DNA from: UBA3103 sp002365855
GTDB taxonomy: Bacteria; Bacillota; Desulfotomaculia; Desulfotomaculales; Pelotomaculaceae
Reading direction: 5' to 3'
DNA: 16,375 nucleotides
Assembly (NCBI GenBank): GCA_030627625.1
Contig: DAOURR010000053.1
Coordinates: forward strand, 1-16,375
In this document: one piece after another, positions 1-7,305 of the stretch
Numbering within the stretch: the stretch's first letter is position 1
Layout of the letters: every line of letters starts with the position of its first letter
Made by a program: the position numbers and the translations under genes
Notes under the pieces: generated by a model
What the model saw: only the letters and a program-made list of their open reading frames with translations
Told to the model about the DNA's origin: nothing
Database searches by the model: none

Positions 1-52
1 CCTCACTGCTACCGCCGGCAAGGAATGACCTGATTTCTTCTTCGGTCAACAC
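1..52 (-). pseudogene. Duplicated fliN start on the minus strand, cut by the window edge
   Basis: Minus-strand bases 52 to 1 read GTG TTG ACC and on, identical to the first 17 codons of the FliN gene at 134. It is part of the inverted repeat. Unlike the plus-strand copy, it is preceded by a strong ribosome binding site (complement of 60-71). It is either an artificial mirror copy or one end of a true inverted duplication, and it is not an independent gene. Confidence 0.6.
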
Positions 53-59
53 AGCATAT

Positions 60-71
60 CCCACCTCTTCC
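60..71 (-). promoter_or_regulatory. Strong ribosome binding site facing the minus-strand fliN copy
   Basis: The minus strand reads GGAAGAGGTGGG here, seven bases before the GTG at 52-50. The plus-strand copy at 134 has only a weak AGGA at 114-117, sixteen bases from its GTG. Read on the minus strand, the loop also carries an open frame from 128 to a TGA at 77-75, as would the tail of an upstream gene. This suggests that the reverse complement of 58-128 is the natural leader of fliN. Confidence 0.6.
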
Positions 72-133
72 GTTTCACTCTGCTTCTTTAACTATAAAAA
101 AGCGGGTAAAACCAGGATGTCTATCAAAATGCT

Positions 134-511
134 GTGTTGACCGAAGAAGAAATCAGGTCATTCCTTGCCGGCGGTAGCAGTGAGGCCGGGATCAGAAAGG
201 TAAAGTTTCCATCCCTGGAGCCGGTTAAAGGGCTGGGCAGGATCAAGACCAGCCTTTCCCACCTGGAGGATGTCCAGATTGAACTCAGTGCTGAGCTGGG
301 CCAGGCGAACCTGAAGGTTAGTGAAGTGCTGGGACTGGCTGTTGGTTCCGTGATCAAGCTGGATAAAGCAATTGGCGATGAGGTTTTGGTGGTCATGAAC
401 CAGCAGAGCTTTGCCAGGGGAGAAGTCGTGATTATTAACGATTCCTTTGGAGTCCGGGTTACGACTGTTAACCACGCCTATCATCTAAAGCTGAGCGAGG
501 GATTGGCATGA
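134..511 (+). CDS. fliN: FliN-type flagellar motor switch protein
   Basis: This is a cytoplasmic C-ring protein of 125 residues. Residues about 50-115 form the SpoA/FliN C-terminal domain, seen as the run from VLGLAVGSVIKLD to GEVVIINDSFGVRV, which aligns with the FliY C-terminus at the other end of the cluster. The N-terminus, LTEEEIRSFL, resembles the phospho-CheY-binding peptide of FliM and FliY (EIDALL) but is altered. GTG at 134 and TTG at 137 are alternative starts; neither has a good ribosome site on this strand because the leader is replaced by the inverted repeat. The stop overlaps the fliO start by four bases (ATGA). The length fits FliN rather than FliM or full FliY, and the domain assignment is firm. 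The name fliN is a family-level call, since a second FliN-domain protein (FliY) is present. Confidence 0.88.
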   Translation: MLTEEEIRSFLAGGSSEAGIRKVKFPSLEPVKGLGRIKTSLSHLEDVQIELSAELGQANLKVSEVLGLAVGSVIKLDKAIGDEVLVVMNQQSFARGEVVIINDSFGVRVTTVNHAYHLKLSEGLA

Positions 512-1014
512 GCAGCGATCTGATCGGGGCGGTGGTGCGCACGCTGGTGGCCCTGCCGCTTGTCCTCGGCCTGGCCTACCTGGTATTGAAATACGGGCTT
601 GCCCGCCGTTATGTGACGGCCAGCGGAAGCCGCAGGATGAAACTTGTGGAACAGCTTCCCCTGGGGCCAAAGACGACCCTAAGTTTGGTCGAGCTTGGCG
701 GGAGCTATTACCTGCTGGGCCACCAGGACAGCTCGATCAGCCTGGTCAAAGAACTTAAAGAGCTTCCAGAAACTGATCAGTTTAAAATCGGGGACATCGT
801 GGAGCTGAAGCCCCGCACCATTGAAGAATATGATGTCCGGGTTAAAGGGGAAAAAGCCCTGACCAGGTGTTTAACAAAAAAAGTAAAAGAGAAATACAGC
901 CTGTTCTGGAAAAAGTTCGCCGGGCGGGTTTCAGAAGTTAAAACGATGATTACGATTAAAACCGGCAGCAGGACACGTTTGGCTGAAAAGGGTGAAAAAA
1001 AAGTTGAAGGTTAA
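508..1014 (+). CDS. fliO: Flagellar export gate assembly protein FliO
   Basis: FliO is a bitopic membrane protein that helps assemble the FliP ring of the flagellar type III export gate. One hydrophobic helix lies at about residues 9-27. It is followed by the family's recognisable cytoplasmic segment, VEQLPLGPKTTLSLVELG, then YYLLGH and SISLVKEL. The 168-residue product ends in a lysine- and arginine-rich tail of low conservation. ATG 508 sits in an ATGA overlap with the FliN stop, so translation is probably coupled. The end overlaps the fliP start. FliO is poorly conserved, but the motif plus position directly before fliP makes the call secure. Confidence 0.88.
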   Translation: MSSDLIGAVVRTLVALPLVLGLAYLVLKYGLARRYVTASGSRRMKLVEQLPLGPKTTLSLVELGGSYYLLGHQDSSISLVKELKELPETDQFKIGDIVELKPRTIEEYDVRVKGEKALTRCLTKKVKEKYSLFWKKFAGRVSEVKTMITIKTGSRTRLAEKGEKKVEG

Positions 1015-1750
1015 ATTCCCGGTTTATCTTCTGGTATTTGTCGTAACGATTATGTTTGCCCGGGAAGCAGCGGCTCAGCTGCCCTCAATAGACCTGAACA
1101 TTCGCCCTGCGGACAGCCCCGAGCAGGTCGTGGACACCGTCAAGCTGCTGGTGTTGCTGACGCTGATCTCAATGGCCCCGGCGTTCCTGGTGCTGATGAC
1201 TTCTTTTACCAGGATCATTGTCGTTCTTTCGCTTTTAAGAACGGCCCTGGGGGTGCCTTCGGCCCCGGCCAACCAGATCCTAATCGGGCTAACCATCTTC
1301 CTTACAATTTTTATCATGGCGCCGACATATAAGCAGATTAACGAACAGGCTATACAGCCATATCTGCAAAATCAGATCAGCCAGCAGGAAGCGCAGGAAA
1401 TCGGGGCCAAACCGCTTTGCGACTTCATGTTGAGGCAGACCAGGGAAAGAGACCTGGGGTTGTTTATTAACCTGGCCAAGATGGAAAAGCCGGAAAGACC
1501 GGAAGACGTTCCCATCCATGTGGTCATTCCTTCCTTCGTCATTAGCGAGCTAAAGACGGCTTTTGAAATAGGATTCATGCTTTTTATACCATTTCTGGTT
1601 ATAGACATGGTTGTTGCCAGCATCCTGATGTCCATGGGAATGTTTATGCTGCCCCCGGTGATGATCGCGCTTCCATTTAAGCTGCTTCTCTTTGTTATGG
1701 TGGATGGCTGGTACCTGGTTGTTAAATCCCTGGTTGAAAGCTTCAGGTAG
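992..1750 (+). CDS. fliP: Flagellar type III export gate protein FliP
   Basis: FliP forms the core pentameric ring of the export gate with FliQ and FliR in the inner membrane. A cleavable signal peptide is visible at residues 1 to about 28, ending AREAAAQ. Four membrane segments follow. The family regions include SMAPAFLVLMTSFTRIIVV, the loop around CDFMLRQTRERDLGLF and the C-terminal segment with MGMFMLPPVMIALPFKLLLF. The 252-residue length matches FliP. GTG 992 lies inside fliO with its AAAAGG ribosome site too close; TTG 1004 would be better spaced from the AGGGTGA at 989-995, so the first four residues are uncertain. Confidence 0.95.
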   Translation: MKKKLKVKFPVYLLVFVVTIMFAREAAAQLPSIDLNIRPADSPEQVVDTVKLLVLLTLISMAPAFLVLMTSFTRIIVVLSLLRTALGVPSAPANQILIGLTIFLTIFIMAPTYKQINEQAIQPYLQNQISQQEAQEIGAKPLCDFMLRQTRERDLGLFINLAKMEKPERPEDVPIHVVIPSFVISELKTAFEIGFMLFIPFLVIDMVVASILMSMGMFMLPPVMIALPFKLLLFVMVDGWYLVVKSLVESFR

Positions 1751-1764
1751 AGGGGGTAAAAGGG

Positions 1765-2034
1765 GTGACCCAGACCTTTGTCATGCATGTGGCCCGCGAC
1801 GCCCTTTTTATGGTCCTTCTCCTTGCCGGGCCGGCCATGGGGGTGGCCCTGTTAATCGGCCTTGTTATCAGTGTCCTGCAGGCCACTATCCAGATCCAGG
1901 ACCAAATGCTCAACCTGGTGCCAAAAATTGTAGGTGTTTTTATGGTTATCCTGTTGCTTGGCTCGTTGCTGTTGAACAGCGCCATAGCGTTTACTATCAA
2001 CCTATATTCTCAGATACCGAATTTAGTTCGCTGA
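1765..2034 (+). CDS. fliQ: Flagellar type III export gate protein FliQ
   Basis: FliQ is a small 89-residue export gate subunit with two membrane helices, roughly residues 13-38 and 52-76. The segment AATIQIQDQMLNLVPKI is represented here as QATIQIQDQMLNLVPK, the usual FliQ loop. The start is GTG 1765, behind a G-rich ribosome site (AGAGGGGG, 1749-1756). It lies 14 bases after the fliP stop. Length and neighbours are exactly as expected. Confidence 0.95.
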   Translation: MTQTFVMHVARDALFMVLLLAGPAMGVALLIGLVISVLQATIQIQDQMLNLVPKIVGVFMVILLLGSLLLNSAIAFTINLYSQIPNLVR

Positions 2035-2048
2035 CGGAGGAGTAAGTT

Positions 2049-2816
2049 TTGCCTGATACAGGCCAGGTTTCCATCTTCTTCTTGGTGCTGATGAGGGCTT
2101 TGGCCTTCATGCTGTCCGGCCCTCTTTTCACCATCAAGGGCATCCCGACGCATGTCAAAATAGGGTTTTCTCTGGTTCTGGCGGTGGTGGTTTATCCGTT
2201 GGTTGCCGCTGGCCAGGGGCCCCTGCCGCTGGATGCCTGGAGTTACGGGCTGGCGGTTGTCAGTGAGACTGGTTTCGGCCTTCTTCTGGGTTTGGCCGTA
2301 ACGATCGTTTTGAGCAGTGTCAGGATGGCCGGTCAGTTTATAGACCACCAGATTGGCTATTCTATGTCGTCGATCATGGACCCCCTGAACATGGCGCAGA
2401 ACACGCTGCTCTCTCAGTACCTGTATCTGCTGGCACTAGTGTTTTACCTGATGATCGACGGTCATCACAGCCTGATCGTCGCCCTGACTCAAAGCTATCA
2501 GCTTGTGCCTCTGACTGAAGTATCTCTTAACGGCAGCGTAACTTTTATCATGATTAAGATTTTTTCCGGCGCTTTTGCCACCGCTCTTCAGGTGAGCGCG
2601 CCGATCCTGGCCGTGTTGCTGGTCGCGGACCTTACACTGGGTTTTCTGGCCCGCACCGTGCCGCAGATAAATGTATTCATGACAGGCTTTCCTGTGAAGA
2701 TAGCGGTTGGCGTCCTGACCTTAAGCTTTTTAATTCCCCTGCTGGGGGCGGTGCTGCGCACAATCTTCGACACAATTGAAAAGGATTTGTACACGTTGAT
2801 GAAAGCGCTGGTGTAA
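2049..2816 (+). CDS. fliR: Flagellar type III export gate protein FliR
   Basis: FliR is the single-copy export gate subunit that tops the FliP ring. The 255-residue protein is almost entirely hydrophobic with about six to eight membrane segments. Family features include SGPLFTIKGIPTHVKIGFSL near the N-terminus and FLARTVPQINVFMTGFPVKI near residue 200. The start is TTG 2049, set by GGAGG at 2036-2040 eight bases upstream; there is no closer ATG that keeps the conserved N-terminus. The TAA stop (2814-2816) is followed directly and in the same frame by the flhB ATG, the arrangement that would give a FliR-FlhB fusion if the stop were lost. Confidence 0.95.
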   Translation: MPDTGQVSIFFLVLMRALAFMLSGPLFTIKGIPTHVKIGFSLVLAVVVYPLVAAGQGPLPLDAWSYGLAVVSETGFGLLLGLAVTIVLSSVRMAGQFIDHQIGYSMSSIMDPLNMAQNTLLSQYLYLLALVFYLMIDGHHSLIVALTQSYQLVPLTEVSLNGSVTFIMIKIFSGAFATALQVSAPILAVLLVADLTLGFLARTVPQINVFMTGFPVKIAVGVLTLSFLIPLLGAVLRTIFDTIEKDLYTLMKALV

Positions 2817-3902
2817 ATGGCCGGTAACACGCAGGACAGAACCGAACAGGCAACGCCACGGCGGATCCAGGAAGCCCGGCGCAAAGGGCAGGTTGCCAGG
2901 AGTACTGACCTGACCGGAGCTTTGCTCCTTTTGGGAATGGTAGCATTACTGTTAGCCATCAAGGATCAGTTTTTTTTAGACCTGCAGCGCTACCTGTACT
3001 GGTATTTCAGCGAGTCTGCAAGTTATAGCGTGTCTGAAAGCGGACCGCTCTCTATATTAAACAGCACGTCATTATTTTCACTTAAATTGTTAGCTCCTTT
3101 TTTCGGAGTGGCCCTGCTGGTTGTTATAGCTTCGAACCTTGTCCAGGTGGGATTCCTTTTTTCCCCCGAAGCGTTGAAGCCCAGGCCCAATGTATTGAAC
3201 CCGATTTCCGGTTTTCAGCGCATGTTCTCGGTTCGCAGCCTGGTGGAACTGGTCAAGTCCATCCTGAAGTTTAGTATTATCATTGTTATTACTTATTACC
3301 TGATCAGGGCCAACCTGAAAGATTTGCTGCTGATTTTCAACCGATCGCCGGAAGGGATTTACCAGGTCATCCTTGGATTCATTATTACTGTAGCCTGGTG
3401 GGGCTCGCTGGCGTACCTGGCCCTCTCCCTGCTGGATTACATGTACCAGCGTTACGATTATAAAAAAGGTCTGATGATGAGCAAGCATGAGGTCAAGGAA
3501 GAGTACCGGCAGGCTGAGGGAGACCCGCTGGTCAAGTCCAAGCAAAAGGAAATACGCAGAAGCATTTCAATGAACAAAATGATCAGCGAGGTTCCGCGGG
3601 CCACCGTGGTGGTGACCAACCCAAATCAGCTTGCCGTAGCGCTTCGTTACCAGCAGGGTGAGACGACCGCTCCCGTGGTGTTGGCCAAGGGCGCGGGCTG
3701 GATGGCGGAGAGGATCAAGGTACTTGCCCGGGAAAACGACATTCCCGTAGTTGAGAATAAGGATGTTGCCCGGTTTCTTTATAAGACTGTCGAAATTGGA
3801 AACGAAATCCCGCTTGAGATTTACCAGGCGGTGGCGGAAATCCTGGCGCTTGTTTACCGCATTAAAGAAAGAGAAAATTACAGAGCTCAGAACAAGGTGT
3901 AG
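2817..3902 (+). CDS. flhB: Export substrate-specificity switch protein FlhB with an altered autocleavage motif (NPNQ)
   Basis: FlhB is the export-gate protein that switches secretion from rod/hook to filament substrates. The N-terminus has the usual DRTEQATPRRIQEARRKGQV. Four membrane segments lie at about residues 32-48, 88-112, 145-165 and 183-207. The cytoplasmic part begins with EVKEEYRQAEGDPLVKSKQK and RRSISMNKM. The self-cleavage site, NPTH in most FlhB, is NPNQ here (N268, P269, N270, Q271; codons AAC CCA AAT CAG at 3618-3629). The cyclising Asn and the Pro are kept; Thr and His are not. The C-terminal domain continues normally to residue 361, so the gene looks intact. ATG 2817 abuts the fliR stop and has no clear ribosome site, implying coupled translation. 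Confidence 0.95.
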   Translation: MAGNTQDRTEQATPRRIQEARRKGQVARSTDLTGALLLLGMVALLLAIKDQFFLDLQRYLYWYFSESASYSVSESGPLSILNSTSLFSLKLLAPFFGVALLVVIASNLVQVGFLFSPEALKPRPNVLNPISGFQRMFSVRSLVELVKSILKFSIIIVITYYLIRANLKDLLLIFNRSPEGIYQVILGFIITVAWWGSLAYLALSLLDYMYQRYDYKKGLMMSKHEVKEEYRQAEGDPLVKSKQKEIRRSISMNKMISEVPRATVVVTNPNQLAVALRYQQGETTAPVVLAKGAGWMAERIKVLARENDIPVVENKDVARFLYKTVEIGNEIPLEIYQAVAEILALVYRIKERENYRAQNKV

Positions 3903-3919
3903 TTTGACGGAGGTTTCAT

Positions 3920-6004
3920 ATGGCTTCCCCAACCCCCCTGACGTTTGCGGCAAGGTTAAATTTAAAGAAAAGCAGCGACCTGGTTGTAGCGGGGCTGGTC
4001 ATAGGCATCGTGCTTCTGATAATCATCCCGTTAAGCCCGGGCATACTTGACTTTATGCTTACTCTCAGCATAACGCTGGGGCTGGTTATTCTTTTGATTA
4101 CCATGTTCACCATTGAGCCTCTTCAATTTTCAGTGTTTCCAACGCTGCTCCTGGTGACCACACTGTACCGGCTCGCCCTGAACATATCATCGACCCGGCT
4201 GATTTTAAGCAATGCGTCAGCCGGAAAGGTCATCGCCGCCTTCGGGTCGTTTGTGGTAGGCGGTGATTATGTGGTGGGCTTGGTTGTCTTTATCATCATA
4301 ACCGTGATCCAGTTCGTAGTTATCACCAACGGCGCGGGCAGGGTGGCGGAAGTAGCCGCAAGGTTTACCCTGGACGCCATGCCCGGCAAGCAGATGAGCA
4401 TAGACGCGGAATTTAATGCCGGGTTGATTGACGAAACTGAAGCCCGCGAACGGCGGAAGCGGTTGCAGAGGGAAGCGGAGTTTTTTGGCGCGATGGACGG
4501 CGCAAGCAAATTTGTCCGGGGAGACGCCATTGCCGGCATCGTAATTATTATGATCAATATTCTGGGCGGTCTGATTATAGGTGTGGCTCAAAAAGACATG
4601 CAGCTGGGCCAGGCGGTACAGACTTATACCCTTTTAACCATAGGTGACGGGTTGGTCACACAGATCCCGGCGCTGTTAATTTCGACAGCCACAGGCATTT
4701 TAGTTACCAGGTCCAGTTCTAACGCGAGTTTTGGTAAGGACCTCACTGAGCAGTTCATGAACTTTCCCAGGGTTTTAATGCTTGCTGCCGCAAACCTTTT
4801 TATCCTGGGGCTGATCCCGGCCATGCCGAACCTGCTGTTCCTTTCCCTGGCCGGTTTAATGGGTTATTTATCCTACAGCGTCATCCAGGAGGATAAAAGG
4901 AAAAAAGCCCTGGAGCAGGAGCGGGACGCATCCCTGCAGGCCCAGGAGCAAAGGAAGGAGCCTGAGAACGTCTTTACTTATTTTCAGGTGGACACCCTCG
5001 AAATCGAAATCGGGTACAACCTGATCCCGCTGACTGACGAGGCTCAGGGAGGCGACCTGCTGCAGCGCCTGGCTGCCGTAAGAAGGCAGTGTGCAGGAGA
5101 GATGGGAATATTTGTCCGGCCGATCAGGATCAGGGACAACCTGCAGCTTGATCCCAATGTTTACTCCATCAAGCTGCGCGGCACGGAAATCGCGACCGGC
5201 AAACTGATGCCGGGCCATTATCTGGCCATGGACCCTCTGGGTCAGGAGCTTGAAGTCAAGGGTATCCAGACCACTGAGCCGACGTTTGGCCTTCCGGCCT
5301 GGTGGGTGACTGCTGCTGACCGTGACCAGGTCGAACTGGCTGGCTTCACTGTTGTTGACAGCTCTACGGTGCTCGTTACCCACCTTACCGAGATAATTAA
5401 GAGGCACGCCCATGAACTCCTGGGAAGGCAGGAAGTGAAAGACTTACTGGATGTGGTTAAGGAAAAGAATTCCGTGGTGGTGGAAGAGCTTGTTCCCGAC
5501 ATGCTTGCCCTGGGTGAAGTCCAGAAAATACTGCAGAACCTGCTCAGGGAGAGAGTGCCCATCAGAGACCTGGCCAGTATCCTGGAAGCCTTGGCGGATG
5601 GCGCCAGGGTGAGCAAAGAAGCTGATTATCTTACGGAAACCGTGCGGCAGGCCCTGGCCAGGACCATCAGCCGTCAGTACCTGGGAAGCGGTTCGAAAAT
5701 TACGGTAATAACACTGCATCCAAAGCTGGAACAGACATTGGTTGATTCCATCGAACAAACCCAGCTTGGTTCATATCCAGTCCTGGAGCCCCTGATGGCC
5801 AGGAAGATATTAAATAAATTAAAAGATTCGGTAGAAAACCTCACCTTGCGGGGCCTCCCTCCGGTTGTTCTATGCTCTTCCAGGGCAAGACTGCCTTTCA
5901 AAAGGCTGACTGAGAGGTTTTTACCCAACCTGGCGGTGCTGGCATTGAATGAAATTGCTTCTAATATAGAGGTGGAGGCTGTTGGGACGGTGATGATCGA
6001 TTGA
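3920..6004 (+). CDS. flhA: Flagellar type III export gate protein FlhA
   Basis: FlhA is the nonameric export gate protein whose cytoplasmic ring docks chaperone-substrate complexes. The membrane half covers residues about 20-325. The FHIPEP family signature is clear: GRVAEVAARFTLDAMPGKQM at about 140-159, followed by SIDAEFNAGLIDETEARERR. The cytoplasmic half starts after the acidic/lysine-rich linker near residue 330 and runs to the normal C-terminus. Length, 694 residues, is standard. ATG 3920 has the ribosome site GACGGAGGT at 3906-3914. Its TGA overlaps the TTG start of flhF. Confidence 0.97.
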   Translation: MASPTPLTFAARLNLKKSSDLVVAGLVIGIVLLIIIPLSPGILDFMLTLSITLGLVILLITMFTIEPLQFSVFPTLLLVTTLYRLALNISSTRLILSNASAGKVIAAFGSFVVGGDYVVGLVVFIIITVIQFVVITNGAGRVAEVAARFTLDAMPGKQMSIDAEFNAGLIDETEARERRKRLQREAEFFGAMDGASKFVRGDAIAGIVIIMINILGGLIIGVAQKDMQLGQAVQTYTLLTIGDGLVTQIPALLISTATGILVTRSSSNASFGKDLTEQFMNFPRVLMLAAANLFILGLIPAMPNLLFLSLAGLMGYLSYSVIQEDKRKKALEQERDASLQAQEQRKEPENVFTYFQVDTLEIEIGYNLIPLTDEAQGGDLLQRLAAVRRQCAGEMGIFVRPIRIRDNLQLDPNVYSIKLRGTEIATGKLMPGHYLAMDPLGQELEVKGIQTTEPTFGLPAWWVTAADRDQVELAGFTVVDSSTVLVTHLTEIIKRHAHELLGRQEVKDLLDVVKEKNSVVVEELVPDMLALGEVQKILQNLLRERVPIRDLASILEALADGARVSKEADYLTETVRQALARTISRQYLGSGSKITVITLHPKLEQTLVDSIEQTQLGSYPVLEPLMARKILNKLKDSVENLTLRGLPPVVLCSSRARLPFKRLTERFLPNLAVLALNEIASNIEVEAVGTVMID

Positions 6005-7305
6005 AGATTAAACGTTACGTCGTCAGAGAAATGCAGGAAGCTATCCGGCTGATTAAGCAGGACCTTGGCTCCGAGGCGGTCATTGTGAGCAGTTACAAAG
6101 TTCCGGCCAAAGGCCTGATCGGGCTTTTTTCGCCGCGACTGCTTGAGGTTACCGCGGCACTGGATGAAGCGTCTGATATAAAGGTCAGTGTGGACTGCCC
6201 GCCGGCTCAGATGGCTATGAGGGGTGCAAACACTACGGAAAGGGTAATTGGCCCGTTTGGAAACCCGGCCGGGGTGTTCTCGTTGGGCGCCGGGGCAGAA
6301 GGCCTTCAGGACGGAAACCCCGGTTTCGCAGGCAGCCAGCGCTCCAGTGGTTTTAGCGACCCCGGCTTTTTACTCCGGCAGATGCGGGGGGAGCCACCGG
6401 TTGGCGGCAGACAGGCGGCAGAGAAGTTGAGCCGGGAAGCGGGAGAAGGCGGCCGGCTGTTTGAAAAACTGGTCAGCCAGCAGGTGGAGGCAGGCTTGAG
6501 TGGAGATACCGCGCTCAGGTGGCGCAGGACGCTTCTTGAGATGGATATCCACGAAAATATTGTTGAACGCCTTATATCTGTACTGTTTTATGACGAGAAC
6601 GGCAGGCAGGCGATCGATTTCAGACAGGTATACTACACGCTGCAGAACCAGGTAGCAAGTCTTCTCGAGCCAGCTTACTACAGCAGGGACAGCGCGAGGA
6701 TATTTACCTTTGTTGGCCCACCGGGGGTAGGAAAGACAACAACGCTGGCTAAGCTGGCCACTCGTTTAAGCTTGAATGACCATAAAAAAATAGCGCTGGT
6801 GGCAGTCAACAGCTACCGCATCGGATCCGTTGAGCAGATCCGGGCTTATGGGGATTTCCTGGGCATCCCGGTGGAGGTGGTTATGACCCCTTCCGAGCTG
6901 GCCAGGGCCCTGGAGGAACATGTAGATAAAGATGCTGTTCTAATTGACACCGCCGGGCGTTCGGCCCGGAATGTGGGACAGGTGTTGGAGTTAAAAGGCT
7001 TTTTAGATGCCGTGGATGAGCCTCAGGATATTTTCCTGGTTTTAAGCATGGCGTCTAAAAATAAGGACCTGGCCAGAGCTGCCCACGAGTATCGAAAAAT
7101 AGGTTATACTAAGTTCATTTTTACCCAGTTAGATGAAACTGAAACTCATGGCTCGATTATGAATCTGGTATATGGAATGGGAGTGCCCGCGGCCTACCTG
7201 TCCGATGGCCAGCGTATACCTGACGATATCAGTGAAGCAGGACCAAAAAAAATAGCTAAAATATTGTTCAGGGGGGTTGACCCTGATGAAACAGTGGCTA
7301 CCTAG
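6001..7305 (+). CDS. flhF: SRP-type GTPase FlhF (flagellar placement)
   Basis: FlhF is a signal-recognition-particle-like GTPase that recruits early basal-body parts to the right cell site. The short N-terminal region (MKIKRYVVREMQEAIRLIKQ) is typical, followed by a variable B region to about residue 150 and the NG domain. GTPase motifs: P-loop GPPGVGKTTT at 239-248, VNSYRIGSVEQIRAYGDFL (G2 region), DTAGR at 316-320. The G4 motif, normally TKLD, reads TQLD at 375-378 (ACC CAG TTA GAT). The start is TTG 6001, overlapping the flhA stop (TTGA), with GGTGAT at 5989-5994 as ribosome site. 434 residues is within the family range. Confidence 0.95.
   Translation: MKIKRYVVREMQEAIRLIKQDLGSEAVIVSSYKVPAKGLIGLFSPRLLEVTAALDEASDIKVSVDCPPAQMAMRGANTTERVIGPFGNPAGVFSLGAGAEGLQDGNPGFAGSQRSSGFSDPGFLLRQMRGEPPVGGRQAAEKLSREAGEGGRLFEKLVSQQVEAGLSGDTALRWRRTLLEMDIHENIVERLISVLFYDENGRQAIDFRQVYYTLQNQVASLLEPAYYSRDSARIFTFVGPPGVGKTTTLAKLATRLSLNDHKKIALVAVNSYRIGSVEQIRAYGDFLGIPVEVVMTPSELARALEEHVDKDAVLIDTAGRSARNVGQVLELKGFLDAVDEPQDIFLVLSMASKNKDLARAAHEYRKIGYTKFIFTQLDETETHGSIMNLVYGMGVPAAYLSDGQRIPDDISEAGPKKIAKILFRGVDPDETVAT

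Larger units (their letters stand above)
1..185. repeat. Perfect 57-base inverted repeat (arms 1-57 and 129-185) at the window edge
   Basis: The reverse complement of 1-57 is identical to 129-185, with a 71-base loop at 58-128. The right arm holds the GTG start and first 17 codons of the FliN gene; the left arm is the same coding start on the minus strand. The match begins at the first base of the window, so the left arm may continue outside it. A long perfect repeat inside coding sequence, ending at a sequence edge, is typical of a fold-back chimera from amplification or assembly. A real invertible segment cannot be excluded from sequence alone. Confidence 0.95.

Noticed and set aside
1692..2045. 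Plus-strand open frame of 117 codons overlapping fliP and fliQ
   Set aside because: fliQ in another frame has the expected family sequence, start and ribosome site; this frame has none.
4868..5413. Minus-strand open frame of 181 codons opposite flhA
   Set aside because: It is a mirror of the conserved flhA frame with no domain and no initiation signal.
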